In this document: one piece after another, positions 10,769 to 19,984 of the stretch
How the letters are laid out: each line of letters starts with the position of its first letter
How positions within the stretch are numbered: the stretch's first letter is position 1
From: JAOSJL01 sp963704035
Lineage (GTDB): Bacteria > Actinomycetota > Acidimicrobiia > IMCC26256 > JAOSJL01
NCBI GenBank assembly: GCA_963704035.1
Contig: CAVPGR010000002.1
Coordinates: forward strand, 248,001-312,000
DNA: 64,000 nucleotides
Reading direction: 5' to 3'
Translations under genes and position numbers: made by a program
The notes under the pieces: model-generated
Seen by the model: only the letters and a program-made list of their open reading frames with translations
Told to the model about the DNA's origin: nothing
The model's database searches: none

Positions 10769-10782
10769 ACCATCGTTTACAC
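10763..10782. promoter_or_regulatory. Palindromic operator copy 3 (GTGTGAACcatcGTTTACAC)
   Basis: Third copy of the element and the most symmetric, with 8-base arms differing at one position. The core 16-mer is 10765-10780. It overlaps the WS/DGAT stop codon and lies about 60 bases before the HMGS-like/thiolase pair, so it probably regulates that pair. Confidence 0.6.
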
Positions 10783-10838
10783 TCGGAGGATGAGCGGGAC
10801 ATGCGTCCCGCGCCGAGCAGCCACGGGAGTGCCATTCC

Positions 10839-12257
10839 ATGTCGGGAGTCCTGAGCTACGGGGCCTACGTCCCCTACTACCGGCTCCAGCGGTCGGCGAT
10901 CGCGGCGGCACTGGGAACGCCATCCGGAAAGGGATCCCGCGCGGTCGCCTCTTCGGACGAGGACACGACCACGATGGCTGTCGAGGCGGGCCGTGTCGCG
11001 ATGCGCGGCCTCGCCGACGGTGTCGCTCCCGGGGCCGTCCACTTCGCCACGGCCGATCCGGCGTACCTCGACAAGACCAACGCGACGGCCATCCACGTGG
11101 CGCTCGCTCTTCCCGAAGACACGGCCGCGTACGACATGGTCGGCTCCGTTCGCTCCGGCGTGGGAGCGCTCCGGGCCGCGCTCGATGCGAAGCAGCCGAC
11201 CCTCGCGGTCCTCTCCGACCTTCGCACAGGCCTGGCCGGCGGAAACGACGAACGTGACGGTGGCGACGCTGCTGCCGCGATCGTGTGTGGCCCCGGCTCC
11301 GATGAGGCCCCGGTTCTCGCCGAGTTGGTCGCCTCCGCGTCGGTGACGGCGGAGTTCATGGACCGGTGGCGGGTCCCCGGAGCTCGGAGCTCGACCGTGT
11401 GGGAGGAGCGCTTCGGTGGTCACGCCTATGCGCCTCTGGCCGAGCAGGCCCTGACCGACGCACTCAAGGCGGCCGATGCCACCCCCGACAGTCTCGACCA
11501 TCTCATCGTCACGGGGCCGCAGGCCCGCGCCGTCAGGGCGGCACTGGCCAGGAGCGGTGCCCGACCCGAGGCCGTCGTCGACGACCTGTCGGCCACGGTC
11601 GGCAACACGGGGACCGCGCACCCGGGTCTCCTTCTCTCGTCGGTTCTCGACGCCGCCGAGCCCGGCGCCCTGATCGCGCTCGTGGTCCTCGCTGACGGCG
11701 CCGACGTCCTCGTGTTCCGTACCACCGACGCGCTCGCGGAGCATCGGGCGTCGCCGGGCGTCGCCGAGCAGATCGCGAGCGGGCGTGACGGCCTCGACTA
11801 CCAGCGGTTCCTCACCTGGCGCGGATCGCTCGTCCGCGAGGGTCCACGGCGACCCGACCCGGTGTCTCCGGCAGGTCCACCGGCGCTGCGTCGCGAGCAG
11901 TGGAAGTTCGGGTTCGTGGCCAGCCGCTGCACCGAGTGCGGCACCCGCAACCTGCCACCGTCACGTGTCTGCGTGAGGTGCAGGGCCATCGACCACATGG
12001 AGGACGAGCCCCTGGCCGATCTCGAAGCCACGGTCGCCACCTTCACCCTCGATCGCCTGGCACCGTCGCTCAATCCTCCTGTTGTCGCCGCTGTGCTCGA
12101 CTTCGAGGGCGGTGGTCGCTATCAGGGGGAGCTCACCGACGTCGACGCCGACAGCGTGGCGATCGGCGACCGCGTGGAGATGACGTTCCGGCTCATCTCG
12201 ACCGTCGACGGTGTTCGGAACTACTTCTGGAAAGCCCGACCGAAGCGGGAAGGTTGA
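10839..12257 (+). CDS. HMG-CoA-synthase-like protein fused to zinc ribbon and DUF35 OB-fold
   Basis: Two-part protein of 472 residues. Residues 1 to about 325 form a thiolase-fold domain of the 3-hydroxy-3-methylglutaryl-CoA synthase type, beginning GVLSYGAYVPYYRL. Residues about 350-472 hold a rubredoxin-like zinc ribbon, with CTEC and CVRC at about 363-380, and a DUF35 OB-fold. DUF35 partners of thiolases bind acyl-CoA and help the thiolase act; such fused forms are common in actinobacteria next to a thiolase-like gene, as here (2-base gap). The usual catalytic cysteine of real HMG-CoA synthases is not evident, so a synthase activity should not be assumed. The role is probably in CoA-thioester condensation or cleavage of lipid side chains (inference). 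ATG 10839 has a GGGAG site upstream. Confidence 0.85.
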   Translation: MSGVLSYGAYVPYYRLQRSAIAAALGTPSGKGSRAVASSDEDTTTMAVEAGRVAMRGLADGVAPGAVHFATADPAYLDKTNATAIHVALALPEDTAAYDMVGSVRSGVGALRAALDAKQPTLAVLSDLRTGLAGGNDERDGGDAAAAIVCGPGSDEAPVLAELVASASVTAEFMDRWRVPGARSSTVWEERFGGHAYAPLAEQALTDALKAADATPDSLDHLIVTGPQARAVRAALARSGARPEAVVDDLSATVGNTGTAHPGLLLSSVLDAAEPGALIALVVLADGADVLVFRTTDALAEHRASPGVAEQIASGRDGLDYQRFLTWRGSLVREGPRRPDPVSPAGPPALRREQWKFGFVASRCTECGTRNLPPSRVCVRCRAIDHMEDEPLADLEATVATFTLDRLAPSLNPPVVAAVLDFEGGGRYQGELTDVDADSVAIGDRVEMTFRLISTVDGVRNYFWKARPKREG

Positions 12258-12259
12258 TC

Positions 12260-13453
12260 ATGGGATCACACGGAATTCGCGACCGCGTCGCCATCGTCGG
12301 GATGGGCTGTACGCCCTTCGGAGAGCACTGGGACAAGAGCGTCGATGACCTGGTGATCGACTCCACCACCGAGGCGCTGACCTCGGCGGGTGTCGCCGTG
12401 GACGACGTCGACGCGTTCTGGCTCGGCACGATGGGTTCGGGCGTCAGCGGCCTCACACTCTCCAGGCCGCTTCACCTCGACTACAAGCCGGTGAGCAGGC
12501 TCGAGAACATGTGCGCCACCGGCTCGGAGGCGTTCCGCAACGCCTGCTATGCCGTGGCATCGGGTGCCTACGACACCGTCATGGCCGTCGGCGTCGAGAA
12601 GCTGAAGGACTCCGGGTTCTCGGGCCTCACGATGTCACCGCCCCCGGGTGACGGCACGATGGTGGAGTTGACCGCCCCGGCGATGTTCAGCCTTCTCGCT
12701 CCCGCCTACCGGGAGAAGTACGGGGTGGACGAGCAGGAGATGAAGGACGTCCTCACGCGCATTGCGTGGAAGAACCACAAGAACGGTGCGCTCAACCCCC
12801 GTGCGCAGTTCAAGCGGGAGGTCTCCAAGGAGGTGATCTGCAACTCGCCTCTCATCGCAGGTCAGCTCGGGATCTTCGACTGCTCCGGCGTGAGCGACGG
12901 ATCCGCTGCGGCGATGATCGTGCGGGCCGAGGATGCCCACAAGTACACCGACAAGCCGATCTACGTGAAGGCACTGTCCTTCGTGGCAGGCCCGGCGAAC
13001 GGGCCGATCGACCCGGAATACGACTACACGAGCTTCGAGGAGGTCGTGCGCTCCTCACAGGACGCGTACGCGCAGGCGGGGATCGAGAACCCGCGCGCCG
13101 AACTGGCTCTCGCGGAGGTGCACGACTGCTTCACGCCGACCGAGCTGGTCCTCATGGAGGACCTCGGCTTCGCCGAGCGTGGCAGCGCCTGGAAGGAGGT
13201 GCTCGCCGGCACCTTCGACCTCGACGGCGAACTGGCGGTCAACCCCGACGGTGGCCTGAAGAGCTTCGGGCACCCGATCGGCGCGTCGGGCCTACGCATG
13301 CTCTTCGAGTGCTGGCTCCAGCTCCGCCACGAGGCGCCGGCCGAACGCCAGATCACCAACGACAAGTTGCTGGGACTGACCCACAACCTGGGCGGTGCAC
13401 CCGGTGAGTGTGTGAGCTTTGTGTCGGTCGTGGGAGCCGAGCCGAGCGACTAA
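12260..13453 (+). CDS. Thiolase-family acetyl-CoA acetyltransferase
   Basis: Degradative/SCP2-type thiolase of 397 residues that cleaves or forms 3-ketoacyl-CoA. The nucleophile cysteine is Cys85 in NMCATGSEAF; HDCFTPTE and the C-terminal GHPIGASG (His338) are the other active-site blocks. The last-cysteine position typical of classical thiolases is occupied by GAPGECVSF. It begins two bases after the HMGS-like/DUF35 stop, which argues for a shared complex. ATG 12260 was chosen over a much longer in-frame extension that overlaps the upstream gene. The 3' end overlaps the converging SDR gene by 4 bp. Family certain, chain length and substrate unknown. Confidence 0.93.
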   Translation: MGSHGIRDRVAIVGMGCTPFGEHWDKSVDDLVIDSTTEALTSAGVAVDDVDAFWLGTMGSGVSGLTLSRPLHLDYKPVSRLENMCATGSEAFRNACYAVASGAYDTVMAVGVEKLKDSGFSGLTMSPPPGDGTMVELTAPAMFSLLAPAYREKYGVDEQEMKDVLTRIAWKNHKNGALNPRAQFKREVSKEVICNSPLIAGQLGIFDCSGVSDGSAAAMIVRAEDAHKYTDKPIYVKALSFVAGPANGPIDPEYDYTSFEEVVRSSQDAYAQAGIENPRAELALAEVHDCFTPTELVLMEDLGFAERGSAWKEVLAGTFDLDGELAVNPDGGLKSFGHPIGASGLRMLFECWLQLRHEAPAERQITNDKLLGLTHNLGGAPGECVSFVSVVGAEPSD

Positions 13454-14424
13454 CTCAAACTTCCCAGATCGACGCCGTGGCGCACGAGGAACTCGGGCGT
13501 GAACTCGGCGAGTGTGGTGCCCGACGACACGAGATCCTTGTTCGAGTCGACGATCTTCGGTGCCGCCTCTTCGAGACCGGCGATCGTCCAGCGACCGTCG
13601 GGCGCGGAGGCCACGTCCTTCATCGTCCAGCCCTGGAAGAGGCCCATCTCGCTGCCACCGGCGTGGAACACGCCGCCGGTGAACGGCAGGTTCTCGGTGC
13701 AGAGGTAGCCGACGACGGGCGAGATGTTGGCGGGATCCCAGATGTCGAACTTGGAGGCGTCTTCGGGCGCGGCCACCACGGTGTCCATTCCCGGCGTCTG
13801 GAGGGTGAGTCGTGTCCGGGCGAGCGGGGCGATGCAGTTCACCCTCACGCCGTAGTTGGCGAGCTCCATGGCGGCGACCATCGTGAAGGTGGCGATGCCG
13901 GCCTTGGCCGCCGCGTAGTTCGTCTGCCCGAAGTTGTTGAGGAGCCCGGCGCCCGAGGAGGTGTTGACGATGTTCGCCTTCACCTCTTTGCCGGCCTTGC
14001 TCTGCTCGCGCCAGTAGGCGGCGGCGAAGCGAGAGGGAACGAAGTGGCCCTTGAGGTGGACGGTCATGATGGCGTCCCACTCGGCCTCGGTCATGTTGAC
14101 CAGCACGCGGTCACGCAGGATCCCGGCGTTGTTGACAACGGCGTGCAGGTCGCCGAAGTGGTCGATGGCCTGGTTGATGAGGTTCTGGCCACCCTCCCAG
14201 TCGGCGACGTTGTCGGTGTTGGCGACGGCCTCACCGCCCATCTCTGTGATCTCGTCGACGACGACCTGCGCCGGGGCGCGGTCTTCACCCGTGCCGTCGA
14301 TGTTGCCGCCCAGGTCGTTGATGACGAGCTTCGCGCCCTCGGAGGCGAACAGAAGTGCGTGCTCGCGGCCGATGCCGCGGCCTGCGCCGGTGATGACGAT
14401 GATGCGTCCGTCGAGCGAGCCCAT
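13450..14424 (-). CDS. Short-chain dehydrogenase/reductase (17-beta-HSD4-like)
   Basis: SDR oxidoreductase of 324 residues acting on a hydroxyacyl or sterol-like substrate with NAD(P). The Rossmann motif TGAGRGIGR lies near the N-terminus; NNAG, the serine strand NTSSGAG and YAAAK supply the cofactor site and catalytic tetrad. Length and the VINDLGGNIDGTGEDR segment after beta-2 resemble the dehydrogenase part of peroxisomal multifunctional enzyme 2 and actinobacterial (3R)-hydroxyacyl-CoA dehydrogenases. Together with the neighbouring thiolase this fits a beta-oxidation step, though the gene is convergent to it and must have its own promoter. Confidence 0.9.
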   Translation of the reverse strand: MGSLDGRIIVITGAGRGIGREHALLFASEGAKLVINDLGGNIDGTGEDRAPAQVVVDEITEMGGEAVANTDNVADWEGGQNLINQAIDHFGDLHAVVNNAGILRDRVLVNMTEAEWDAIMTVHLKGHFVPSRFAAAYWREQSKAGKEVKANIVNTSSGAGLLNNFGQTNYAAAKAGIATFTMVAAMELANYGVRVNCIAPLARTRLTLQTPGMDTVVAAPEDASKFDIWDPANISPVVGYLCTENLPFTGGVFHAGGSEMGLFQGWTMKDVASAPDGRWTIAGLEEAAPKIVDSNKDLVSSGTTLAEFTPEFLVRHGVDLGSLS

Positions 14425-14537
14425 GTGCGTGAACCTCTTCGTGTCGTGTACGGATCGGGTGCGGCGAGGTTACCGGTGGCTAACTGCCGCATGCCCATCC
14501 GGCAGGGCTTCGACCGGAGTCTGCCAGACTCCCCGTC

Positions 14538-15311
14538 GTGGCTGACGTCATGACCCCCGACGAGCTCCTCGCCTGTTTCGACGAGGTCGGTCGGCGTATC
14601 CGTTCCGCTCTGGATTCCTCGGATGCCGCGGCACGCCGGGACCGCACCGATCGCCCGGGTCAGTACGCACTCGACCTGGTGGCCGACGCGGCGGCACTCG
14701 ACGTGCTGCACGGCGAACGGGTCCGTGTCGTGAGCGAGGAGTCGGGCGTGACCGGCGACCTCGACGCTCCGGTGACGGTCGTCCTCGATCCCGTTGACGG
14801 ATCCACCAACGCCTCTCGAAACATCCCGTACTGGGGGACGTCGATCTGCGCGTTGGACGAGGTGGGAGCGCTCGCCGCTCTCGTCGTGAACCAGGTCACG
14901 GGCACGGCGACCACGGCCGTGCGCGGTCGCGGCGCATGGCGCGACGGCGCGCCGATCGAGTCGTCGTCGGTCGCCGACACAGCGGATGCCCTCATCGCCT
15001 GGAACGGCATGCCCGCGTATCCGACCGGCTGGAAGCAGTTCCGATCCCTCGGCTCCGGCGCACTCGCCTTGTGCGACGTGGCCGCCGGCAACATCGACGC
15101 CTTCATCGACTCGGGTCCGAGCCACGCACCCTGGGACTATCTCGGGGGAATGCTGGCGTGCACCGAGGCAGGTGCCGTCATCGAGGATCTCGCCGGTGAG
15201 CCGCTCGTGACCGCCGACACCGACGCGCGGCGCCACATCGCCGCAGCCGCCACGCAGCCCCTCTTCGATGCCATCGCGAGGAAGGCCATCGCGGAGAAGG
15301 CCCGCGCCTGA
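14538..15311 (+). CDS. Inositol monophosphatase family protein 1
   Basis: Magnesium-dependent phosphatase of the IMPase/FBPase/CysQ superfamily, 257 residues. Metal ligands are visible in SEESG, DPVDGSTN and PWDYLGG. Such proteins dephosphorylate inositol phosphate, histidinol phosphate or 3'-phosphoadenosine compounds; which one cannot be decided here. Starts are possible at GTG 14538 and ATG 14550. The next gene is a second superfamily member overlapping by one base (TGATG), so the two form an operon. Confidence 0.88.
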   Translation: MADVMTPDELLACFDEVGRRIRSALDSSDAAARRDRTDRPGQYALDLVADAAALDVLHGERVRVVSEESGVTGDLDAPVTVVLDPVDGSTNASRNIPYWGTSICALDEVGALAALVVNQVTGTATTAVRGRGAWRDGAPIESSSVADTADALIAWNGMPAYPTGWKQFRSLGSGALALCDVAAGNIDAFIDSGPSHAPWDYLGGMLACTEAGAVIEDLAGEPLVTADTDARRHIAAAATQPLFDAIARKAIAEKARA

Positions 15312-16135
15312 TGCCGACCTCTCCGTTCCCTCCCGATCCGTTCGGTCCCGAGGACCTCGACGCATTGACCGATGCCGCGCAGACGGCCGCACACGCGGGC
15401 GGCGCGATCGTGCTCGAGGGTTTCGGAAACGCCGAAGGTGTGCGCGAGAAGTCTCCCGGGGACTGGGTCAGCGACGTCGACACCGGCAGCGAAGAGGCCG
15501 TGCGCGCGTCGCTCGACGCCACTTTCCCGGACATTCCCTTTTTCGGCGAGGAAGGCGGCGGTGAACGCGGCCCGGTCGGCTGGTACGTCGATCCGCTCGA
15601 CGGAACGGCCAACTTCCTGCACCGGTTCCCGATGGTGGGGGTGTCGGTGGCTCTCGTCGCGGGCGGGCGTCCGGTCGTCGGTGTGATCCACGCGCCGATG
15701 CTCGGCGACACGTACCGCGCCCGACAGGGCGGCGGGGCGTTCCGCAACGGTGATCCGCTCGCGGTGTCGACGCGTGCCCCGACGAGTGCGATCGTCGCGA
15801 CGGGATTCCCGTTCCGCCGCAACGACCTCCTGGACCGCTACCTCCCGGTGTTCGACAAGACGCTGCACGACTTCGAGGATCTCCGTCGCGCGGGAGCCGC
15901 GAGCATGGATCTCGCCTACACGGCCGGCGGTTCGTTCGACGGCTACTTCGAGCTCGCGCTCGGCACCTGGGACGTGGCCGCAGGAGCGGTGCTCGTTCGC
16001 GAGGCCGGGGGTGTCGTCACCGACTGGTCGGGCGATCCCGACGCCTGGCTGTTCTCCGGCGACATCGTGGCGGCGCCACCTGGCGTCCACGCGCAACTTC
16101 TCGAGATCACGGCGGGGATCAGCAGCACCGAGTAG
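15311..16135 (+). CDS. Inositol monophosphatase family protein 2
   Basis: Second IMPase-superfamily phosphatase, 274 residues, with FGEEGGGE, VDPLDGTANF and WDVAAGAVLV as the three metal-binding blocks. Its sequence is closer to canonical bacterial SuhB/HisN-type enzymes than its upstream neighbour. Overlap of TGA and ATG at 15309-15313 implies translational coupling. Tandem members suggest different substrates, or joint use in inositol or histidine metabolism (inference). Confidence 0.92.
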   Translation: MPTSPFPPDPFGPEDLDALTDAAQTAAHAGGAIVLEGFGNAEGVREKSPGDWVSDVDTGSEEAVRASLDATFPDIPFFGEEGGGERGPVGWYVDPLDGTANFLHRFPMVGVSVALVAGGRPVVGVIHAPMLGDTYRARQGGGAFRNGDPLAVSTRAPTSAIVATGFPFRRNDLLDRYLPVFDKTLHDFEDLRRAGAASMDLAYTAGGSFDGYFELALGTWDVAAGAVLVREAGGVVTDWSGDPDAWLFSGDIVAAPPGVHAQLLEITAGISSTE

Positions 16136-16141
16136 GAGTGC

Positions 16142-17338
16142 TCACCCGTCGTCGGGACCGGCGGTTCCCTTGGCGAATCCCCACTCCTCGGCGAGAGTTC
16201 GAGCCGGACGGCGAACGTGCTGCGCGTCGTCACCGAGGGCCGAGTAGATCGCGTCCACGATGGCGGACACCCTCTGGTCGTGTTCGAGAAAACCCGGGAG
16301 GCCGTTGGTCACCACGACGACCACGAGATCGAGGTCGGGATCACAGAACGCCTCGGTCGACACCATTCCGCCGTGGCCGAACGCGCGCCGCCCGGCGCCG
16401 CCGCCGATCATTTCGGAGAGCTGTACACCGAGACCCCACGGCGCGACCGCCAGAAACGTGCTGTCACGCATGTTGCGGCGGTGGGCACTCGCCATCACCT
16501 CGACGGTCCGGGGCTCGAGGACCTGTGGGCCCAACCCCAGGAGCGACTCGTAGAAGTGACCCAGCGCACGCGCCGACCCCCGCGCGTTACCCCCCGGTTC
16601 GATCTTGGCGATGTGCCAGTGCTCGTTGTGTGACTCGTCGACGCGGTAGGGCACGAAGGCGAGCTCGTCACCGTCGGGGCGGAGCATCACGTGCCCCTTC
16701 CAGTGAACCGGCACGAGACGGTCGCCGAGTCGGGCCTGTTCGTCGGGCGGCACACCGATGAAGCAGTCGTCCATCCCGAGGGGGGTGAAGATCTCGTCGG
16801 TGACGTAGCGGTCGATCCGTCGGCCGTCGACGGCCTCGACGATGGCACCGAGGACGCTCCAACCGGAGAAGAGGTGGTAACCGGCCTTCGTGCCCGGCTC
16901 CCACTCCACCGGATGCGCCGCGATCGCGGCCAGCGTCTCGTCGACGCTCACATCGGTGTCGTAGAGGTTGGCGGCGGCCCGCGGGAAGCCGCCCGTGTGC
17001 GTGAGGACGTGACGGATCGTCGCCGGCTCCTTGCCGCCGCCCCAGTCCGCGATGTGGTCGCCTACACGGTCGTCGAGGCCGAGTCGGCCACGTTCCCAGA
17101 GTTGCAGCACGGCGACGGTCGTCAGGGGCTTGCCGGCGGAGTAGAGAAGCATGACGTCGTCACGTTCGATACGACGTCCGGCCCGTGACTCGCCGACGGC
17201 CTCGTCGAGGAGAACCGAGCCCGCCCTCGAGACGTAGACCTGCGCTCCCTCGTGGAGATCTTCCCCGCGCTGGATCTCGAGCAGCTCGACGACGCGCGAC
17301 AGGTCGACGGTGGAGGGGTCGGGGGTCACGGCGGCCAT
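16142..17338 (-). CDS. Beta-lactamase-family serine hydrolase (peptidase S12-like)
   Basis: Serine hydrolase of the class C beta-lactamase / esterase (EstB, LACTB) group, about 398 residues from the chosen start. SxxK is SAGK with the nucleophile at residue 67; YHLFSGW gives the tyrosine box and GHGGMVS the third motif. No signal peptide is evident, so it may act in the cytoplasm as an esterase. The open frame extends 33 codons further upstream, but ATG 17338 starts just before the conserved region and avoids an arginine/proline-rich stretch. Substrate unknown. Confidence 0.88.
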   Translation of the reverse strand: MAAVTPDPSTVDLSRVVELLEIQRGEDLHEGAQVYVSRAGSVLLDEAVGESRAGRRIERDDVMLLYSAGKPLTTVAVLQLWERGRLGLDDRVGDHIADWGGGKEPATIRHVLTHTGGFPRAAANLYDTDVSVDETLAAIAAHPVEWEPGTKAGYHLFSGWSVLGAIVEAVDGRRIDRYVTDEIFTPLGMDDCFIGVPPDEQARLGDRLVPVHWKGHVMLRPDGDELAFVPYRVDESHNEHWHIAKIEPGGNARGSARALGHFYESLLGLGPQVLEPRTVEVMASAHRRNMRDSTFLAVAPWGLGVQLSEMIGGGAGRRAFGHGGMVSTEAFCDPDLDLVVVVVTNGLPGFLEHDQRVSAIVDAIYSALGDDAQHVRRPARTLAEEWGFAKGTAGPDDG

Positions 17339-17394
17339 TCTGCCCGACGATCGCCGCCGCGGCGTGCACGGGTGGGCCGACCGCTCGACCGGTG

Positions 17395-18060
17395 TCAGGA
17401 GACGGTCACCTGGGGGAGGTTCCCCGTGACTCTCCATCCGTCGGCGGTCTCGGCGAGCGTGTAGGTCAGCCAGAGTCCGCAGGTGCTTCCACAGCGCATC
17501 CCGACGCCGACCTCGCCCGATTCGCTGTTCGGTTCGCCGGTCCGCACGAGCGGTCCCAGGGTCACGACGGCGCTGTCTTCAGGGATCGCTCCGTTGGGAT
17601 CGAGCTCCTCGTCGCTCGAGATCCACTCACATCGGTCACGTCGGCGACAGTCTCTTCGATGATGCGACGTTGCTCGTCGGTGAAGCGGGCACCCGCCTCA
17701 CCGAGGAGTGCGCCGGTCGGGTCGGCTGCCTCGGATTCGGGATGGTCGATGACATACACGCGCCCGAACCGTAGGACCCACCGACGGTGTTCACTGACGG
17801 GTCCGGCGCAAGCAAATGGCGCAGCGCTGTGGCCTGTGCGGCAATCTGGCGATCGTCCCGCCGCTCATCGGGCAGCGTCGTTTCGGGCGTCGGGTTCGGC
17901 TCGTCGTCCTCGCCGGGAATCCACCGGGCCCAGACAGATGTTGGCCGAGTTCGTGCACCTCGTGGTTTTCGTCGAGGTATCCGACGAATGCGTCGGCGAC
18001 AACGCCGTCGATTGGCTCCCCGAAGTCGTCGCTGCGCTTCTCACGAGATTCCGGTGAAGA
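17395..18060 (-). pseudogene. Hypothetical protein remnant, heavily frameshifted
   Basis: No single open frame covers this stretch, but a coherent protein can be followed through several frames on the minus strand: SDDFGEPIDGVVADAFVGYL, then RWIPGEDDEPNPTPE and DDRQIAAQATALRHLLAPDP, then VYVIDHPESEAADPTGALLG, then WISSDEELDPNGAIPED and the C-terminal GLWLTYTLAETADGWRVTG ending at 17395. Breaks lie near 17950, 17765 and 17630. The tail resembles the final beta-strands of small secreted actinobacterial proteins that share a 'W.LxYxLxxxxxGWRV' pattern. Function unknown. Whether this is part of the upstream beta-propeller gene or a separate gene is unclear. Confidence 0.5.
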
Positions 18061-18119
18061 GGACGTTGATCGGCCGTCGAGTCGACGTCGAGCGCCGTCG
18101 CCGCGAATCCAACAGTTCC

Positions 18120-19353
18120 GATCTCACGTGGCCGGACGGAGGCCGAGCAGACTGCTCGACAGGAACTTCGTGCGCGGAATCCTCGGCGCGGGAGCGCTCG
18201 TGATGACCAAGAGCCGTGGTTGGTGACGAAGCTCGAGCTGGATCGATGTCGAGCGCGCCATCCGGTCGGAGACGCAGGTCGGGATCCGCGATGTCGAGGA
18301 GATACCGGTCGATTCCCGGTGGACTGGTGTCGGTACCTGGCTGGAACGCTCCCGACCGCCGACGACGAGCGTCGAGTCGTCGACCCACCCGACCGGCCAC
18401 ACTACTTCCGCTCCCTCGGATCCTCCGCGAACACCGTGCGTGCCTCGCCGGTCTCGATGTCGTAGAGCGTGATCCCGTCGGTGCGCCGAGGCCGGGTTCA
18501 CCCGATAGACTCCCCACCGCCAGAATCGCGCCATCGGGACTGATCGTGGGGTTTGTTCCGACGGCAGCCTCCTTCGGCGTCGCCGCCTGTGATCCCCACC
18601 CGGAAGATGGGCTCGCCACCATTTGAGAACCCGGCCCGAACCCTCGTGCCCGTCTCGCCACCCGTCCACACCAGCGGATTCGGAGTACCGATCGGTGATG
18701 GCGTCCTGGACGTGGGGTGATGCGGCCTCGATGCGGAATGATAGCGGCAGATCTTCGGGAGCTGACGTTCTCGGAGCGAAGGGTCGTCAGCGAAGATGCG
18801 TTCGAAATCCGTCGAACGAGGCATCTCCTGTCGAGGTACTCGACGGATGCGACATCCGCGTCGGCTTCGAGGCAGCGCTTGAAGCTCGGCGAGTTGTGTG
18901 TCGGCCGACGTCGACGTTCATGAAGATCTCGACGTCGGGCTCGGCTTTAGAGGATGATTCGACGTAGTACACAGCCTGCCCGTCGGGGGACACGGTGTAG
19001 TTGTCCCGGTATGCACTGTCGGACCTGCCGGGCGGGACGAGTTCACGAATCTCGTCGCCGGGCCGTCGTCGACAGGACCACGATCGCACCGTCCGCTCGC
19101 TGGGCGACGATCTCCTCGGCAACGAGGGCGCGGCTGCGCGACCTGACGCGCGTCGTCGTCACCGGTGACCCGGAAGTCCGGCGAAGCCCACGACGAGAGC
19201 GATGACGGCGGCGCTCGACATGAGCGCGGCGATCTTGCGGTGCCGTCGTTGGCGGACTCGCGTCGCGAGATCGTCGGGTGCGGTCACCGTGTCGGTGACG
19301 TCCTCCGCACGACGCCGCAGCGCTCCGCGCAGTTCCTGATCGAAGTCAGGCAT
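18120..19353 (-). pseudogene. Anti-sigma-like membrane protein with beta-propeller (PD40) repeats, heavily frameshifted
   Basis: Begins at ATG 19353, overlapping the sigma-factor stop by 8 bases, with a short cytoplasmic segment (MPDFDQELRGALRRRAEDVT) and one membrane helix (ALMSSAAVIALVVGFAGL). After about 60 codons the frame fails, and pieces then appear in all three frames: RALVAEEIVAQRADGAIVVL, DEIRELVPPG, YTVSPDGQAVYYVES, GITLYDIETGEARTVF, VVWPVGWVDDSTLVVGG, DRYLLDIADPDLRLRPDG. These look like TolB/PD40-type propeller strands. The layout (sigma factor, then a membrane protein with an extracytoplasmic sensor) is that of an ECF sigma/anti-sigma pair. At least five indels are needed; the cause may be local sequence error. 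Confidence 0.55.
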
Positions 19354-19879
19354 CGGTCGCCTCCTGTTCTTCGAGATGCGATCGCAACGCGGTGAGGCCG
19401 CGTGAGACCGACGACTTGACCGTGCCGGTGCGCACGCCGAGGGCGGCGGCGGTCTCCCGTTCCGACAGGTCGAGGTAGTAGCGGCACACGATCGCGGTCC
19501 GCTGTCGCGGTGGAAGGCTTCCGAGGGCTTCGGTGAGGGCGTCACGCGTCTCGACGTCGGGTGTCTCAGGGTGCGTCGTGGGCTCGGCACCCTCGCTCTC
19601 GACGTGACGCCGAACGACGCGTTCGTGGCGGAAGTGCGAGTTCGACGCGTTCACGACGGCCCGCCGCAGGTAGCTCCGGAATGCGGCGGGATCGCGTAGA
19701 CGACGGATCCGCGAGGCGACACGGAGGAAGGCGTCCTGAGCCAGGTCCTCGGCCAAGGCCCGCTGGCCCGTGATGAGGTAGGCGAGCCGGATGGCGCCCG
19801 GCATCTCCTCCTCGTAGCGGGTCTCGATGCCGACGCCCCATTGGGTGGTGGCTCGCGCATCGGGGGAGTCGGTCGCCAT
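19346..19879 (-). CDS. ECF-type RNA polymerase sigma factor
   Basis: Sigma-70 family group 4 factor of about 177 residues. Region 2 (AYLITGQRALAEDLAQDAFLR) and region 4 (SLPPRQRTAIVCRYYLDLSE followed by AAALGVRTGTVKSSVSRGLT) are both complete, with the typical helix-turn-helix near the C terminus. The family is the SigE-like actinobacterial type often paired with a membrane anti-sigma factor, and such a gene overlaps its stop. ATG 19879 (MATDSPD) is preferred to a start 16 codons upstream. It probably directs a cell-envelope or stress regulon; the signal is not known. Confidence 0.92.
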   Translation of the reverse strand: MATDSPDARATTQWGVGIETRYEEEMPGAIRLAYLITGQRALAEDLAQDAFLRVASRIRRLRDPAAFRSYLRRAVVNASNSHFRHERVVRRHVESEGAEPTTHPETPDVETRDALTEALGSLPPRQRTAIVCRYYLDLSERETAAALGVRTGTVKSSVSRGLTALRSHLEEQEATDA

Positions 19880-19984
19880 CGTTGACGTCACAGCATATGG
19901 ACGCCTCGGACCACCGGAAGGTTCCACCTTCAGTAGAAATAGTCTGAAATCCGACGAATCACCCTACAGTAGGACCGACCAGTC

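Noticed and set aside
11900..12259. Upstream extension of the thiolase open frame
   Set aside because: It overlaps the zinc-ribbon/OB-fold end of the preceding gene; the true start at 12260 has the family N-terminus.
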